A stretch of 64,000 bases of DNA from Thioalkalivibrio paradoxus ARh 1 (GTDB lineage Bacteria; Pseudomonadota; Gammaproteobacteria; Ectothiorhodospirales; Ectothiorhodospiraceae): the NCBI RefSeq assembly GCF_000227685.2, contig NZ_CP007029.1:1834501-1898500 (forward strand). Direction: 5' to 3'. The notes under the pieces were generated by a model. The model worked only from the letters and a program-made list of their open reading frames with translations. It was not told the origin of the DNA and did not search any database. Shown one piece after another: positions 43,866 through 53,419 of this stretch; within the stretch, counting starts at the first letter, position 1, and each line of letters starts with the position of its first letter. Both the position numbers and the translations under genes were made by a program.

Positions 43866-44025
43866 ATGCGGTCTCCTCGTGGGCCGTGTGCCCATCATGC
43901 TGTCGTCGTGTGAATGGACTGCGGCTGGCTGCCACAGCCTGTGTAGCCCCCGGGTTTCTCTCGCCGGAGCGTTGACTATTCGAGTCAGGTAACCGGTTGG
44001 TCCACCCGCGGGTATTGACACCTAC

Positions 44026-44274
44026 TCAAGGGCCCGAACCCCTGCCTTGCAGGTCCCGTTTGCGCTTCTCGAACTCGTCGTGATCGATTTCGCCCCTGGC
44101 ATATCGCTCCTTGAGAATGTCGAGAGGGCTCTTGTCATGCGGGACCACCCTGTCGTAGGTGTTCCCATCACCAAAGGCGCGCGACAGAAATACTGCCACC
44201 ACGACCACCACCAAAAAAATAAGGACCCAGGAGAGGATTCCAAAGCCGTGGCCGAATCCGTAACCGTCCATCAT
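44026..44274 (-). CDS. SHOCT-domain single-helix membrane protein
   Basis: An 82-residue protein: short Gly-rich start (MMDGYGFGHGFGI), one transmembrane helix (about 13-34, LSWVLIFLVVVVVAVFLS) and a SHOCT tail (LDILKERYARGEIDHDEFEKRKRDL). Same layout as the protein downstream of copA, and 73 bp downstream of a larger SHOCT protein on the same strand. Function unknown; likely partner of the surrounding envelope proteins. Confidence 0.78.
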   Translation of the reverse strand: MMDGYGFGHGFGILSWVLIFLVVVVVAVFLSRAFGDGNTYDRVVPHDKSPLDILKERYARGEIDHDEFEKRKRDLQGRGSGP

Positions 44275-44347
44275 AGGAATACCCCTGTCTGCTCAGACCG
44301 GTGTGAATGTCATTTACCAGGCTCCCATCAGGCATCGCTGTGAGCCG

Positions 44348-45064
44348 TCAACTCCGCAGAGCCCTTCTGCGCTGCTCGAAATCCTCGCGATCCAGTTCGC
44401 CCCGAGCATAGCGTTCATTGAGAATGACCAGGGCTGCATCTTTCCGCGGCCGAGCACGGCGGGCAAGGCGTGACAGCAGCACCAGCACCGCACCGAGGAA
44501 CACCACCAACGCGATGCCTGACGCCAGCCACCATAGTCCGGTCGTTCCGTGCCCCCATCCCCAATGCGGACCGTAACCGTAGCCCTGCATGTGATGCCAT
44601 CTCCACCCCCGTTCAGCCTGATCAGGGGCTGCCTCACGGGCCCCACGAAGGCGTAGCGCACTCATCGTGTCAGCGTCGCGTCGATACAGCACGTCGACCA
44701 CTTGCCCATGGGTGTCGAATACCAGCGTATAGATGATCGGGACAGCACCCGCATTTCCTTCCTCGTAGGAATACGCCCAGCCAACAAGCCGGTTCGGAAA
44801 CACCTTCATGCGATCGGGTGCCCCGTGCGCTGACAGCGCCGACTGCAAACTGACCGTGCCCAGCGGATACTGCCGTAGCACCTCCTCCGAGTGTGAATCG
44901 GCCGCGAGCTCGGGAAGCGCGACCGGTGTCTCGGCCAGGAGTGCAAAGGGAAACAACCACACCAATGCGAACAGGGACAAGCGCCTGCCGAGCTGCCGTG
45001 TTCCACAGGATCCATTACGGACGAAGAATGGGTGAATCCAGATCGAGCCGTGCAGTGTTCGCAT
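44348..45064 (-). CDS. Larger exported/membrane SHOCT-domain protein
   Basis: A 238-residue protein. A hydrophobic N-terminal segment (about 28-44) is followed by a periplasmic-looking region (APDRMKVFPNRLVGWAYSYEEGN, YTLVFDTHGQVVDVLYRRD) reminiscent of small SmpA/OmlA-type folds. An aromatic Gly/His stretch (GYGYGPHWGWGHG), a second helix (about 175-198) and a C-terminal SHOCT motif (ALVILNERYARGELDREDFEQRRRAL) follow. The start at 45064 has GGAG 8 bp upstream. First gene of the run 45064-43275. Confidence 0.7.
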   Translation of the reverse strand: MRTLHGSIWIHPFFVRNGSCGTRQLGRRLSLFALVWLFPFALLAETPVALPELAADSHSEEVLRQYPLGTVSLQSALSAHGAPDRMKVFPNRLVGWAYSYEEGNAGAVPIIYTLVFDTHGQVVDVLYRRDADTMSALRLRGAREAAPDQAERGWRWHHMQGYGYGPHWGWGHGTTGLWWLASGIALVVFLGAVLVLLSRLARRARPRKDAALVILNERYARGELDREDFEQRRRALRS

Positions 45065-45554
45065 CTCCCGCTCTCCCGGCCATCGCTGGCCTGGTCGTGG
45101 AACCTGCCGTCATGGCGTACCCATGACGCGGTTGGGCGCAGCCATGGGTGGTTATGATTCAAGGATACCGGCGGGCATCTGACGGGGATCTGTCGGTAAC
45201 ATTACAACTATGCAACCTTGGGGCAAGCAAGGCTGGCGCCGGGCGTGCTCCCGGTGGTGGGCCACGAAATGAGGAGAGGTCTGGCATGAATGGCAGGCTC
45301 AGGGCAGCGCTGCACGCTGCCTGCTTTCGGGGGAACCCAAGGCCCTGGTTGCGCCTTCATTTGCAGCAGGCAGCCGACTCGAGATGCGGGGACGCTGGAG
45401 CGTGGTCCAGGCTTCGAGCCACCAACGGATCCGAGACTCGCTTTGGCGTGGCCTGTGCCAGATTTCAGCGTGGTTTCAGGAGGGAGCATTAGGATGGAGC
45501 CATGGAACCTGGAGTGGGTCCGGGTTCCATGGAAAATGGTCGAGGACTCGAGAC
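45065..45554. other. Divergent control region with degenerate CopR-like motif
   Basis: This 490-bp spacer separates the SHOCT run from the regulator operon to the right. ATTAC-AACTA-TGCAAC at 45201-45216 keeps one perfect half of the CopR-like box. Short frames here lack motifs. No other gene is supported. Confidence 0.4.
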
Positions 45555-46016
45555 ATGAAGAAGCGCAATTGGAATCGCCAGATGGTGGTGTGGACACTGT
45601 TGAGTGGGGCTCTCGTGCTGGGTGCGGTCAACCCCGTGGGCGCGTCGGAGGTGCGTCCCGGGTGGAGCCTGATGAGCCCAGAGGAGTTTGCCCAGCATCG
45701 GGAAGTGATGCGTGGCCTGGAGGGCGACGAACTGCGGCAGTATCGTGAGGCCCATCGGGAGTCGATGCGCGCCCGGGCAGCCGAGCAGGGATTCACCCTG
45801 CCCGAGGGTCGGGGCCAGTGGATGGATCAACCCCCACGCGGCATGGGCCGGGGCCTGGGCCCACAGATGGAACGCGGCACGCCTCCGCGCATGGGACGAG
45901 GCATGGGGCCCGGCGCCCATCCGGGAATGGGTGCAGGGCGTGGCTACGGCCCGGGTTACGGTCCCGGCTATGATCCCGGCGCGGGGCCGGGGCCAGGACC
46001 GTACTGGGCCCGGTAA
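45555..46016 (+). CDS. Exported Gly/Pro/Arg/Met-rich protein
   Basis: A 153-residue protein. Signal peptide (about 1-31, WTLLSGALVLGAVNPVGA), a helical part (WSLMSPEEFAQHREVMRGLEGDELRQYREAH) and a low-complexity tail rich in Gly, Pro, Met, Arg and Tyr (RMGRGMGPGAHPG, GYGPGYGPGYDPG). It lies 107 bp before a two-component operon on the same strand. The helical part resembles a short LTxxQ-like metal or stress protein. A periplasmic metal-binding or sensor-modulating role is possible. Confidence 0.65.
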   Translation: MKKRNWNRQMVVWTLLSGALVLGAVNPVGASEVRPGWSLMSPEEFAQHREVMRGLEGDELRQYREAHRESMRARAAEQGFTLPEGRGQWMDQPPRGMGRGLGPQMERGTPPRMGRGMGPGAHPGMGAGRGYGPGYGPGYDPGAGPGPGPYWAR

Positions 46017-46123
46017 GGCAGTAAAGCATGGACCCGGGAGGCGGGCGGATCGTTCTTCCCGGGTCCCGGAGGATTGGTCATCAAGCGGACGAACAGACCT
46101 GCCCCATTGGAGCGGCGCTAGAC

Positions 46124-46792
46124 GTGCGCCTGCTGCTGGTCGAAGACGACGCGGCTTTGCGTCGGCGTGTCGCCGTGCAATTGGAAGCGGCTGGATTCGC
46201 AGTGGACCACGCTGACAACGGGATCGACGCGGAATTCCTGGGCAGCGAGATCGACTATGACGTGGTCGTGCTCGATCTGGGCCTTCCCGGGCGCGATGGC
46301 CTGAGCGTGCTCGCTGGCTGGCGTTCGCGCGGCCGCCGGCTGCCGGTGCTGGTGCTCACCGCGCGCGACGCGTGGTTCGAGAAGGTCGAGGGGTTCAAGG
46401 CCGGTGCGGACGATTATCTCGCCAAGCCTTTCCATATCGAAGAACTCGTGGCGCGCTTGCGCGCGCTGGTGCGTCGGGGTGGCGGTCAGGAGGGGACGGT
46501 GCTTGAGTGGGGCGGGCTGTCGCTGGACGAGGAACGCCGATCCGTGACGGTCGACGGCGGCCCGCCATGCGACCTCAGTCGCATCGAGTATCGCTTGCTA
46601 CGAGTGTTCCTGTCGGGCCCGGGCCGGGTTTTGTCGAAGGCACGGATCGCCGAGCATGTCTACGATGACAGCGCCGAGCACGAAAGCAACGTCATCGAAG
46701 CCCACATCAAGCGTCTGCGGCGGAAGATTGGGGTGGATCGGATCGAGACCGTTCGCGGCCAGGGCTACCGGCTCCGGGATCCATCGGCGTGA
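46124..46792 (+). CDS. OmpR/PhoB-family response regulator
   Basis: A 222-residue regulator. The receiver domain has acidic pocket EDD, phospho-Asp in VVLDLGLPGRDG, Thr/Lys positions in LTARDAW and ADDYLAKPF, then a winged-helix DNA-binding domain (IEYRLLRVFLSGPGRVLSK, SNVIEAHIKRLRRKIG). The GTG start has GGAG 11 bp upstream; earlier in-frame starts add unrelated residues. It overlaps the kinase gene by 4 bp. Sequence style is PhoP/QseB-like. Confidence 0.88.
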   Translation: MRLLLVEDDAALRRRVAVQLEAAGFAVDHADNGIDAEFLGSEIDYDVVVLDLGLPGRDGLSVLAGWRSRGRRLPVLVLTARDAWFEKVEGFKAGADDYLAKPFHIEELVARLRALVRRGGGQEGTVLEWGGLSLDEERRSVTVDGGPPCDLSRIEYRLLRVFLSGPGRVLSKARIAEHVYDDSAEHESNVIEAHIKRLRRKIGVDRIETVRGQGYRLRDPSA

Positions 46793-48117
46793 CCTCGATC
46801 CGCGCGCGGTTGGCGAGCGGACTGGCCGTATCCCTGGCGCTCGTGCTGGTGGCCATCGGCGTGGGGTCGAGCCTGGCCATCCGCCACGCGGTGGAGGCCT
46901 ATCTCACGACTCGGCTCGACCATGATGCACAGCGCCTGACCATGGCGCTGCGGACACTTCCGGATGGTCGAATCCGGGTGATGCCGCACCGCATCGACCC
47001 GGTATTCGGTCGAGAACATTCCGGGCGCTATTACCGGATCCAGACCACTGCATCAGACCTGCGCTCGCCGTCGCTCGGAAACCAAGATCTGCCGCTGCCG
47101 GCGCTATCCGCCGGCGAAGCCATCACGCTGAGAACCACTGGGCCGGCGGAGCAGCCTCTGTTCGTACGAGTCCACGCTTTCGACGGCCGCGGGCCACCTC
47201 TGGTGATCGCGGTCGCCGAGGACTGGGGACCGGCGGCCGAAGCGGTGCGCCGTTGGCAGATGGGCTTTGGCGCGATCACGGCAGTCGGCCTGCTGCTCGT
47301 GCTGGCATTGCAGGCCTGGCTGCTCGCACGCGGCTTCCGGCCGATGGCGCGCATCGCCGACGAACTGGAAGAACTTGGTCAGGGTGACCGACCGAGACTT
47401 TCCACGGTAGCCCCCGACGAGGCACGGCCTCTGGTGTTGGCTATCAATCGTCTGTTGGAGGTGCTGGAGGAACGATTGCGGCGCTCACGGCGTGCTGCGG
47501 GCGATCTTGCCCATGCCCTGAAGACGCCGCTCGCGGCCTTGCAGGGACTGGTCGAGGAAATGCCCGCTGGTGATCGACGCCGTCAGGAGATGGAGGGCCG
47601 GCTTGCAGTGATGAACGGGCGCATTGCGCGCGAACTGGGCCGTGCGCGCGTGATGGGTGGGGCGGCGCCGGGCACGCGCTTCGATCCCGAACGTGACTTG
47701 AAGGATCTCGTCGCGACAGTACGCGCGATCTACCGCGACCGAAACCTCGATGTCCGCACGAACGTGAATACCGGCACGGGCCTCGCCGCCGATCGCGAGG
47801 ATATGCTTGAACTCTTGGGAAACCTGCTCGATAACGCCTGCAAATGGGCGCGTGAACAAATCACCGTAGGTGTTGAATCGACCGCGCCCGGCGGGTTGCG
47901 GATTGTGGTCGCCGATGACGGTCCCGGGGTCCCGGAGGCTGAACGGCCGTCGCTGTTGTCGTGTGGTCGGCGGCTCGATGAGGATGCGGCTGGTCACGGA
48001 CTTGGGTTGGCAATCGTGCAGGACATCGTCGCGTTCTATCAGGGCCAGCTTGCTCTGGACCAGGACCCGGTTCTTGGTGGCCTGCGGGTTCGAGTCGAAT
48101 TGCCCCGCACGACGTGA
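46789..48117 (+). CDS. Sensor histidine kinase, PhoQ/QseC-like
   Basis: A 442-residue membrane kinase. Two transmembrane helices (about 10-30 and 164-184) flank a periplasmic sensor of about 130 residues. A HAMP region, dimerisation helix with H-box GDLAHALKTPLAALQG, N-box ELLGNLLDNACKWA and ATP-lid glycines DDGPGVP and GHGLGLAIV follow. The F-box region is divergent (SLLSCGRRLDEDAA). GTGA overlap couples it to the regulator. The stimulus is unknown, but the copper-island context suggests metal or envelope stress. Confidence 0.88.
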   Translation: MTSIRARLASGLAVSLALVLVAIGVGSSLAIRHAVEAYLTTRLDHDAQRLTMALRTLPDGRIRVMPHRIDPVFGREHSGRYYRIQTTASDLRSPSLGNQDLPLPALSAGEAITLRTTGPAEQPLFVRVHAFDGRGPPLVIAVAEDWGPAAEAVRRWQMGFGAITAVGLLLVLALQAWLLARGFRPMARIADELEELGQGDRPRLSTVAPDEARPLVLAINRLLEVLEERLRRSRRAAGDLAHALKTPLAALQGLVEEMPAGDRRRQEMEGRLAVMNGRIARELGRARVMGGAAPGTRFDPERDLKDLVATVRAIYRDRNLDVRTNVNTGTGLAADREDMLELLGNLLDNACKWAREQITVGVESTAPGGLRIVVADDGPGVPEAERPSLLSCGRRLDEDAAGHGLGLAIVQDIVAFYQGQLALDQDPVLGGLRVRVELPRTT

Positions 48118-48307
48118 TGCGGCGACCGCGCCGTCCCGTGGTTACCATTTTGGCCCGGAGATCGTTTGCAGTGGCGGCTGAAGCCGTCGCGTTGACCCGA
48201 AGCGTTCCGGGGCGATTGGCATGACGGGGCCCTGAGTCCCCCGCCCATCGCGCATGCGGTTACCAGGGTCTCTCTGCCTCTTGGACCATTGCCGGAACAA
48301 GAGTCGC

Positions 48308-49192
48308 TCAGCGCCCGTGGCCGTCCCAGTCGAAGCCCGTAAGCTGCGCGAGTTCGCGCGGCTGCAGCACTTCCTCGAAGCGACGCCCGTGGATGATCCA
48401 GGTCGGGTAGGTGGCGATGCCAGCCGCCACGCACACTTGCGCCCTCGGCGTTCCGCGCCCACCAGGGCTACATTCCACGTAGGGAAGGCGATCCTTGGCG
48501 GCTCCGAATAGGCGCTTCTGCCGCTGGCAACTCGGGCACCAGAATGCACCGTAGTACTGCGCCCCGGACTCTTCCAGATGCGTTGCCAGCGCCGCCAACC
48601 GGGGGTTCTCGGGCAGCGAGAGAAGATCGCTGGAGTAGAGATGCAAGGCAACGACGACGGCGAGGCCGGCACCGCCGCTGCGCAGCAGCCACGGCCCCCA
48701 GGCCATACCCGGTGCAGTGGCGGGTCGCCGCAGGAAGACCACGATCAACAGCGCGCTGATGGTGGCCAGGGAAAGAAGGCACCAGGGACAGAAGGCGTCC
48801 AGGAACCACCAGCCGACGGCGGTCAGGTAGAGACTGATCGAGACCCCGATAAAGGCCAGGAACCAGAGGCGACGCCAGCGCTTCAGCCGGGACGGCATGC
48901 GCCATGCGATCAACCCGATCAGCGCATACAACAGCAGCCCCCATAGCGCAATGGGCATACCCAGCAGGATGGACCACTCACTCTGCTGGATCAGGTCGCA
49001 GCCAGAGCCTTCCGCACAGAAGGCGGGCGCCGCGCTGAGCCAGGCTCCTGCGGTCAGGTATCCCGTGATCGCCACGCCAACCAGTGCCAGGCCCGCAACC
49101 AGCCAGTCGGGTTCTCTCCGGCCTGTTGCAACCGTTGCCCCACCCTTGGGCATCTGTGACGAACCCTTGGATTTGCGCCTTGCCTTTGCCAT
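48308..49192 (-). CDS. VKOR-thioredoxin fusion, periplasmic disulfide generation
   Basis: A 294-residue protein. Membrane VKOR domain (about 30-158) has loop cysteines C59 and C65 and the quinone-proximal CPWC at 135-138. A further helix near 172-187 leads to a thioredoxin-like domain with CPSC at 219-222 and a cis-Pro region (ATYPTWI). VKOR oxidises its partner thioredoxin and passes electrons to quinone, replacing DsbB/DsbA. The fusion supplies both. Convergent with the kinase gene and downstream of DUF305. All redox cysteines are present. Confidence 0.88.
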   Translation of the reverse strand: MAKARRKSKGSSQMPKGGATVATGRREPDWLVAGLALVGVAITGYLTAGAWLSAAPAFCAEGSGCDLIQQSEWSILLGMPIALWGLLLYALIGLIAWRMPSRLKRWRRLWFLAFIGVSISLYLTAVGWWFLDAFCPWCLLSLATISALLIVVFLRRPATAPGMAWGPWLLRSGGAGLAVVVALHLYSSDLLSLPENPRLAALATHLEESGAQYYGAFWCPSCQRQKRLFGAAKDRLPYVECSPGGRGTPRAQVCVAAGIATYPTWIIHGRRFEEVLQPRELAQLTGFDWDGHGR

Positions 49193-49282
49193 CGACCTCC
49201 TCCTCTCGTCAGACTCGCCGAAGCAAACGACGGAACCCGGCTCTGGCAGCCAGTCGGACTTGGGCTGCTAGCAAAGCGCTGA

Positions 49283-49359
49283 ACACAGGGCCCTGTCATT
49301 GCGGGCGAAGCGCGGCACCGCTCGCAGTGCCGCGCGTCAAAGATACCGGGGCCCTGTGT
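49283..49359 (-). other. Nested inverted repeats between DUF305 and VKOR genes
   Basis: Outer arms ACACAGGGCCC (49283-49293) and GGGCCCTGTGT (49349-49359) enclose an inner perfect hairpin GCGCGGCA/TGCCGCGC (49310-49317, 49328-49335). It begins just past the DUF305 stop on the minus strand. No clear T-run, so it may be a Rho-independent-like block, a transcript stabiliser or a recombination relic. Confidence 0.5.
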
Positions 49360-49368
49360 CTGTTGTCG

Positions 49369-49779
49369 CTACTGGCTGTGCCCGCGCTCGGCCAGCCAGG
49401 CGCGCATCTGCTCGATCTCCGCTTCCTGCGCGGAGATGATTTCTTCCGCCAGCGCCCGGATCTCGGAGTCGGCACCGTATTCGATCACCACACGCGCCAT
49501 CTCGATCGCACCCACGTGATGGGGAATCATGCCTTTCACGAAGTCGACGTCGGCATCGCCGGTGAAGTCGATGTTCATTTCCGCATGCATCCGGTCGTTC
49601 ACCTCGCGAAACGCACGGGTCGAGGCCGGCTCGTCGGCGGCAGCAGCAGCGGCAGGCGCATGGTGCTGTTCGTGCGTGTGGTCATGCCCGTGACCGTGGT
49701 CGGACGCCAGCGATGCTCCGCCGGCACCCAGGACAAGAATAGCCGCCGTGGCAGCCAGGATTGAAGTGGTATAGCTCAT
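49369..49779 (-). CDS. DUF305 His-rich periplasmic protein
   Basis: A 136-residue exported protein. A signal peptide (about 1-26) is followed by a His cluster ([15 protein letters not shown]) and a four-helix DUF305 domain with [26 protein letters not shown]305 proteins are often linked to copper resistance. AGGAGGAG precedes the ATG at 49779. It follows the Met-rich gene by 66 bp in the same operon. Confidence 0.85.
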   Translation of the reverse strand: MSYTTSILAATAAILVLGAGGASLASDHGHGHDHTHEQHHAPAAAAAADEPASTRAFREVNDRMHAEMNIDFTGDADVDFVKGMIPHHVGAIEMARVVIEYGADSEIRALAEEIISAQEAEIEQMRAWLAERGHSQ

Positions 49780-49845
49780 CGTTCTGCTCCTCCTGTTGGT
49801 CGATCTGTGATCTGCGTTACGTTCCGCCACCCATGCCACGAGCGG

Positions 49846-50412
49846 TCAGTGGCCTTCGTGGTCACCGGATCTGCTGGGCGGCACCATATCGCGCTGCATC
49901 ATCTCCATGCACCGCTGCATCATCTCGTGGCGTTGCTGCATCATCGCCTGCCTCTGCTGCATCATCTCGTGGCGCTGCTGCATCATGCCAGGATCCATGC
50001 CGCCATTCGGACCCCGCTGCATCGTTCCGGGGCCCATGCCGCCGCCCGGACCCCGCTGCATCATCCCGGGGCCCATGCCAGCGCCCGGATCCCGCTGCAT
50101 CATGCCGTGCCCCATCCCATGCTTGCCCATCGCGCCCATGCCGGCGCCCTCTCTTGCACCACCCATTCCCTGCATGTGCTCGAGCATGGATTCCATCGCG
50201 GCCATTTGTTCGTCCATCAGCTGCTCCCGATCCTCCGGATCGGTGGCCTCGCGGATCTCCTGCATGCGCGCCTGCATCTCCTGCATGCGCTGATCCGATG
50301 GCGGTGCTGTGGCCACATCCGGATCCGGATGGTGACCCGCGTGCTCGTCCTCCACGGCCATCGCCGGTACGGCCAGGAACAGGGCTGCCGCCAGGGTGAT
50401 CGCGGTTTTCAT
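49846..50412 (-). CDS. Met-rich repetitive periplasmic protein
   Basis: A 188-residue exported protein. Signal peptide (about 1-19, LAAALFLAVPAMA), a His-containing start (EDEHAGHHPDPD), a helical region (MQEMQARMQEIREATDPEDREQLMDEQMAAME) and then repeats GMGPGMMQRGP and MMQQRHEMMQQR to near the end. Dense methionine with His suggests Cu(I)/Cu(II) buffering, like CopC/CopK-type or PcoE-like sponges, although no named family is recognised. Divergent from the CopR-like gene with a shared box at 50523. Confidence 0.75.
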   Translation of the reverse strand: MKTAITLAAALFLAVPAMAVEDEHAGHHPDPDVATAPPSDQRMQEMQARMQEIREATDPEDREQLMDEQMAAMESMLEHMQGMGGAREGAGMGAMGKHGMGHGMMQRDPGAGMGPGMMQRGPGGGMGPGTMQRGPNGGMDPGMMQQRHEMMQQRQAMMQQRHEMMQRCMEMMQRDMVPPSRSGDHEGH

Positions 50413-50522
50413 CGTGTACTCCCGGAAGGTTTGGGTTTCTGAAGTGCGGCGAAATCCCGGCACGCCGGTTCCGCCACGCAGCCAGCATGCCCCCGCGGAC
50501 CCGACACCAACCTGACCGCGGC

Positions 50523-50538
50523 ATTACAAATCGGTCAT
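50523..50538. promoter_or_regulatory. CopR/CusR-box-like motif at the regulator divergon
   Basis: ATTAC-AAATC-GGTCAT lies 111 bp from the Met-rich gene and 68 bp from the CopR-like start. It is the site expected for autoregulation and control of the divergent Met-rich/DUF305 operon. Confidence 0.6.
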
Positions 50539-50605
50539 GTTTCCGACTTTTTCCTGCACCGATGGCACACTGCGAGTCTCGACAAACGCCGTCCGGAGCC
50601 GGCAC

Positions 50606-51282
<677 letters not shown>

Positions 51283-51286
<4 letters not shown>

Positions 51287-52713
51287 CCCCATCCGTCGGG
51301 TGGAGGCTGTCGCTGACCGCCCGCGTGGCGCTGCTCTTCGCGCTGTTCTCCGCGGCGCTGCTGCTTCTGGTCGGATTGGTGGTGGAACGCTCGGTCGCCC
51401 GGCACTTCGACGAGATCGACCAGCACGAGCTGGCATCCAAACTGGCCGTGATCGGCAACGTGATCGACCGCACGACCTCCGAACAGGCACTCGCCAACCT
51501 GCCCCAACGGCTCGGTGATGTCCTGATCGGACACGAGCTGCTCGATGTGTACGTGGCCGACAGCCTGGGTCGCGTCCTGTACATGACACCGGGAGCCGCG
51601 CTTCGGGATTGGGATATCCGGGAGTTTCCGACGACCGGGGAGCAGGTACGCGAGCACGCAGGCATCCGGTACATCGCCCGTCGGCAAACCTTCAGGGCAT
51701 CACTCCCGCAGCCCGAGGAGCTGCATGTGCTGGTGGCCATCGACATCTCGCACCACGTGCAGTTTCTTGCGCAGATCCGCCATCAGCTCTGGCTGGCGAT
51801 CCTGCTCGCGGGATTGCTCGCTGGCGGCCTCGGCTGGCTGGCGGCCCGCAAGGGGCTTGCGCCGCTGAACCGGGTAACGCGGGCGGCTCGCGGACTCTCG
51901 GCCGAGCGCTTGGGCGAACGGCTGCCGGAACGGGATGCACCGCCCGAGATCCTGGAGCTGCTACGGGCCTTCAACGGCATGCTCGACCGCCTGGAAGGAT
52001 CGTTCCGACGCCTGAGTGACTTCTCCGCCGATATCGCCCATGAACTGCGAACCCCGGTTTCCAACCTGATGACCGAGACGCAGGTCGCGCTCTCGCGGGC
52101 CCGCAGTGCCGAAGACTACCGCGAGACGCTGCATTCCAACCTGGAGGAGTTCGAACGTCTCGCGCGCATGATCGGGGACATGCTGTTTCTCGCGAAAGCC
52201 GACAACGGGATGTTGCCCCGACCGGTCGAGACCATCGCGCTGGAAGTGGAAGCCCGCGCGTTGATCGAATTCTACGAGGCGCTGGCCGAGGAAAAGCGCG
52301 TCAGGCTTGAACTCACCGGAACCGGCACCGTCGTCGGCGACCGCCTGATGCTGCGCCGTGCGCTGTCGAACCTGCTCTCGAACGCCCTGCGCCATACCCC
52401 GGCTGGCGAAGCCGTGCAGATCCGGATCGCGGAGACCGGGGACAGGATCCGGCTCTCCGTGCGGAATGCCGGGCCCACCATTCCGCCGGATCGGCTCCCG
52501 CTGCTGTTCGACCGCTTTCACCGCATCGATGCACGCCGGGCCGGCCACGGCGAGGGTGCGGGACTCGGCCTTGCGATCACCCGCTCGATCGCCGAGGCCC
52601 ACGGGGGACACGTGCACGCCGAGTCGGCCGACGGCATCACGATTTTCTCGGTCGACCTGCCGAGCGCAAACCGCCCTCTTTCACCTTCTGAACACACGAG
52701 GACACCACCATGA
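51283..52713 (+). CDS. Heavy-metal sensor histidine kinase, CopS/CusS family
   Basis: A 476-residue kinase. Transmembrane helices lie near 12-35 and 168-188 with a periplasmic sensor between. The HAMP is followed by H-box [25 protein letters not shown], typical of CusS, an N-box ([14 protein letters not shown]) and ATP-lid glycines ([20 protein letters not shown]). ATGA overlap with the regulator and a 4-bp overlap with the downstream cytochrome gene show a three-gene operon. Confidence 0.9.
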
Positions 52714-53168
52714 CCACGCGCACCATCGTTCCCACGGCCCTCGGGGCACTGGTCGGCGTACTCTGGCTGACCGGCTGCAGCGATCCTGCGATCGATACCG
52801 ACACGCCGCCGACAGCGGAACCTCGTGCACAGACCGAGCCGCCGCCGACCCCACGCACGGAGTTCCGAATCCCGGCCGAGGACTTCGAAACCGACACCGC
52901 CGAGGGTCAGGCATTGTTCGTCGCCCACTGCGCGGCGTGTCACGGCACCGAGGCGCTGGGGACCGACCAGGGTCCGCCGCTGATTCATCGGATCTACGAA
53001 CCCTCCCACCACTCGGATCTCGCGTTCTACCGTGCCATCGCGCTAGGCGTGCACCAGCACCACTGGGAGTTCGGCGACATGCCCCCGGTGCCGGCAGTCT
53101 CCGGCGAGGACGCTGCGCACATCATCGCCTGGATCCGCCAACAGCAGCGCGCCGCCGGGATCGAATGA
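52710..53168 (+). CDS. Lipoprotein monoheme cytochrome c
   Basis: A 152-residue protein with lipobox LTGC (C23), a Pro/Thr-rich linker and a cytochrome c domain with heme motif C74-AA-C77-H78. A methionine in FGDMPPVPAVSGEDAAHIIAWI is the likely axial ligand. It is translationally coupled to the sensor kinase, an unusual place for a cytochrome. A broken copy lies at 41896-42105. It may carry electrons for copper oxidation or sense periplasmic redox state. Confidence 0.82.
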   Translation: MTTRTIVPTALGALVGVLWLTGCSDPAIDTDTPPTAEPRAQTEPPPTPRTEFRIPAEDFETDTAEGQALFVAHCAACHGTEALGTDQGPPLIHRIYEPSHHSDLAFYRAIALGVHQHHWEFGDMPPVPAVSGEDAAHIIAWIRQQQRAAGIE

Positions 53169-53321
53169 CGCAGCGGCCAGGGGCTGCACCGTCCCCCTCG
53201 CTTCCCCCAGCCGCATCACCGTTCTCGAACTGCTTGACCGCATCCCCCGGGCGAGTTAGTTTTTTGCCCCCTTGGGGGCTGGTGGTTTCCGAGCCCTTTC
53301 CACCGCCACTGCCGCGCCTGA

Positions 53322-53369
53322 ATCACGGTTTCGGTGCACGCCGCCACCGCACTGCACCAATCGCGTGCA
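53322..53369 (+). promoter_or_regulatory. Tandem NtrC-binding-like sites upstream of gltB
   Basis: TGCACC-AATCG-CGTGCA (53353-53369) matches the TGCACC-N5-GGTGCA consensus at 11 of 12 fixed positions. A second site, ATCACG-GTTTC-GGTGCA (53322-53338), matches 9 of 12. Their centres are 31 bp apart, about three helical turns on the same DNA face, as in known NtrC enhancers. Confidence 0.6.
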
Positions 53370-53419
53370 GCCCAGGCACGACAACCGGTGTGTGTTCGCC
53401 TCAGTGCGCGCCGCGGAAA

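Noticed and set aside
43973-43987. TGACT-ATTCG-AGTCA palindrome upstream of the Spy-like gene
   Set aside because: It could be an operator, but it is unique in the window, short, and not matched to any promoter elements.
44287-44298. GTCTG-CT-CAGAC dyad upstream of the small SHOCT gene
   Set aside because: Five-base arms with a two-base loop are expected by chance, and nothing around it suggests an operator.
53260-53279. T-run plus GCCCCC/GGGGGC dyad as a terminator after the cytochrome c gene
   Set aside because: The T-run lies on the wrong side of the stem for the plus strand and the loop would be only two bases.
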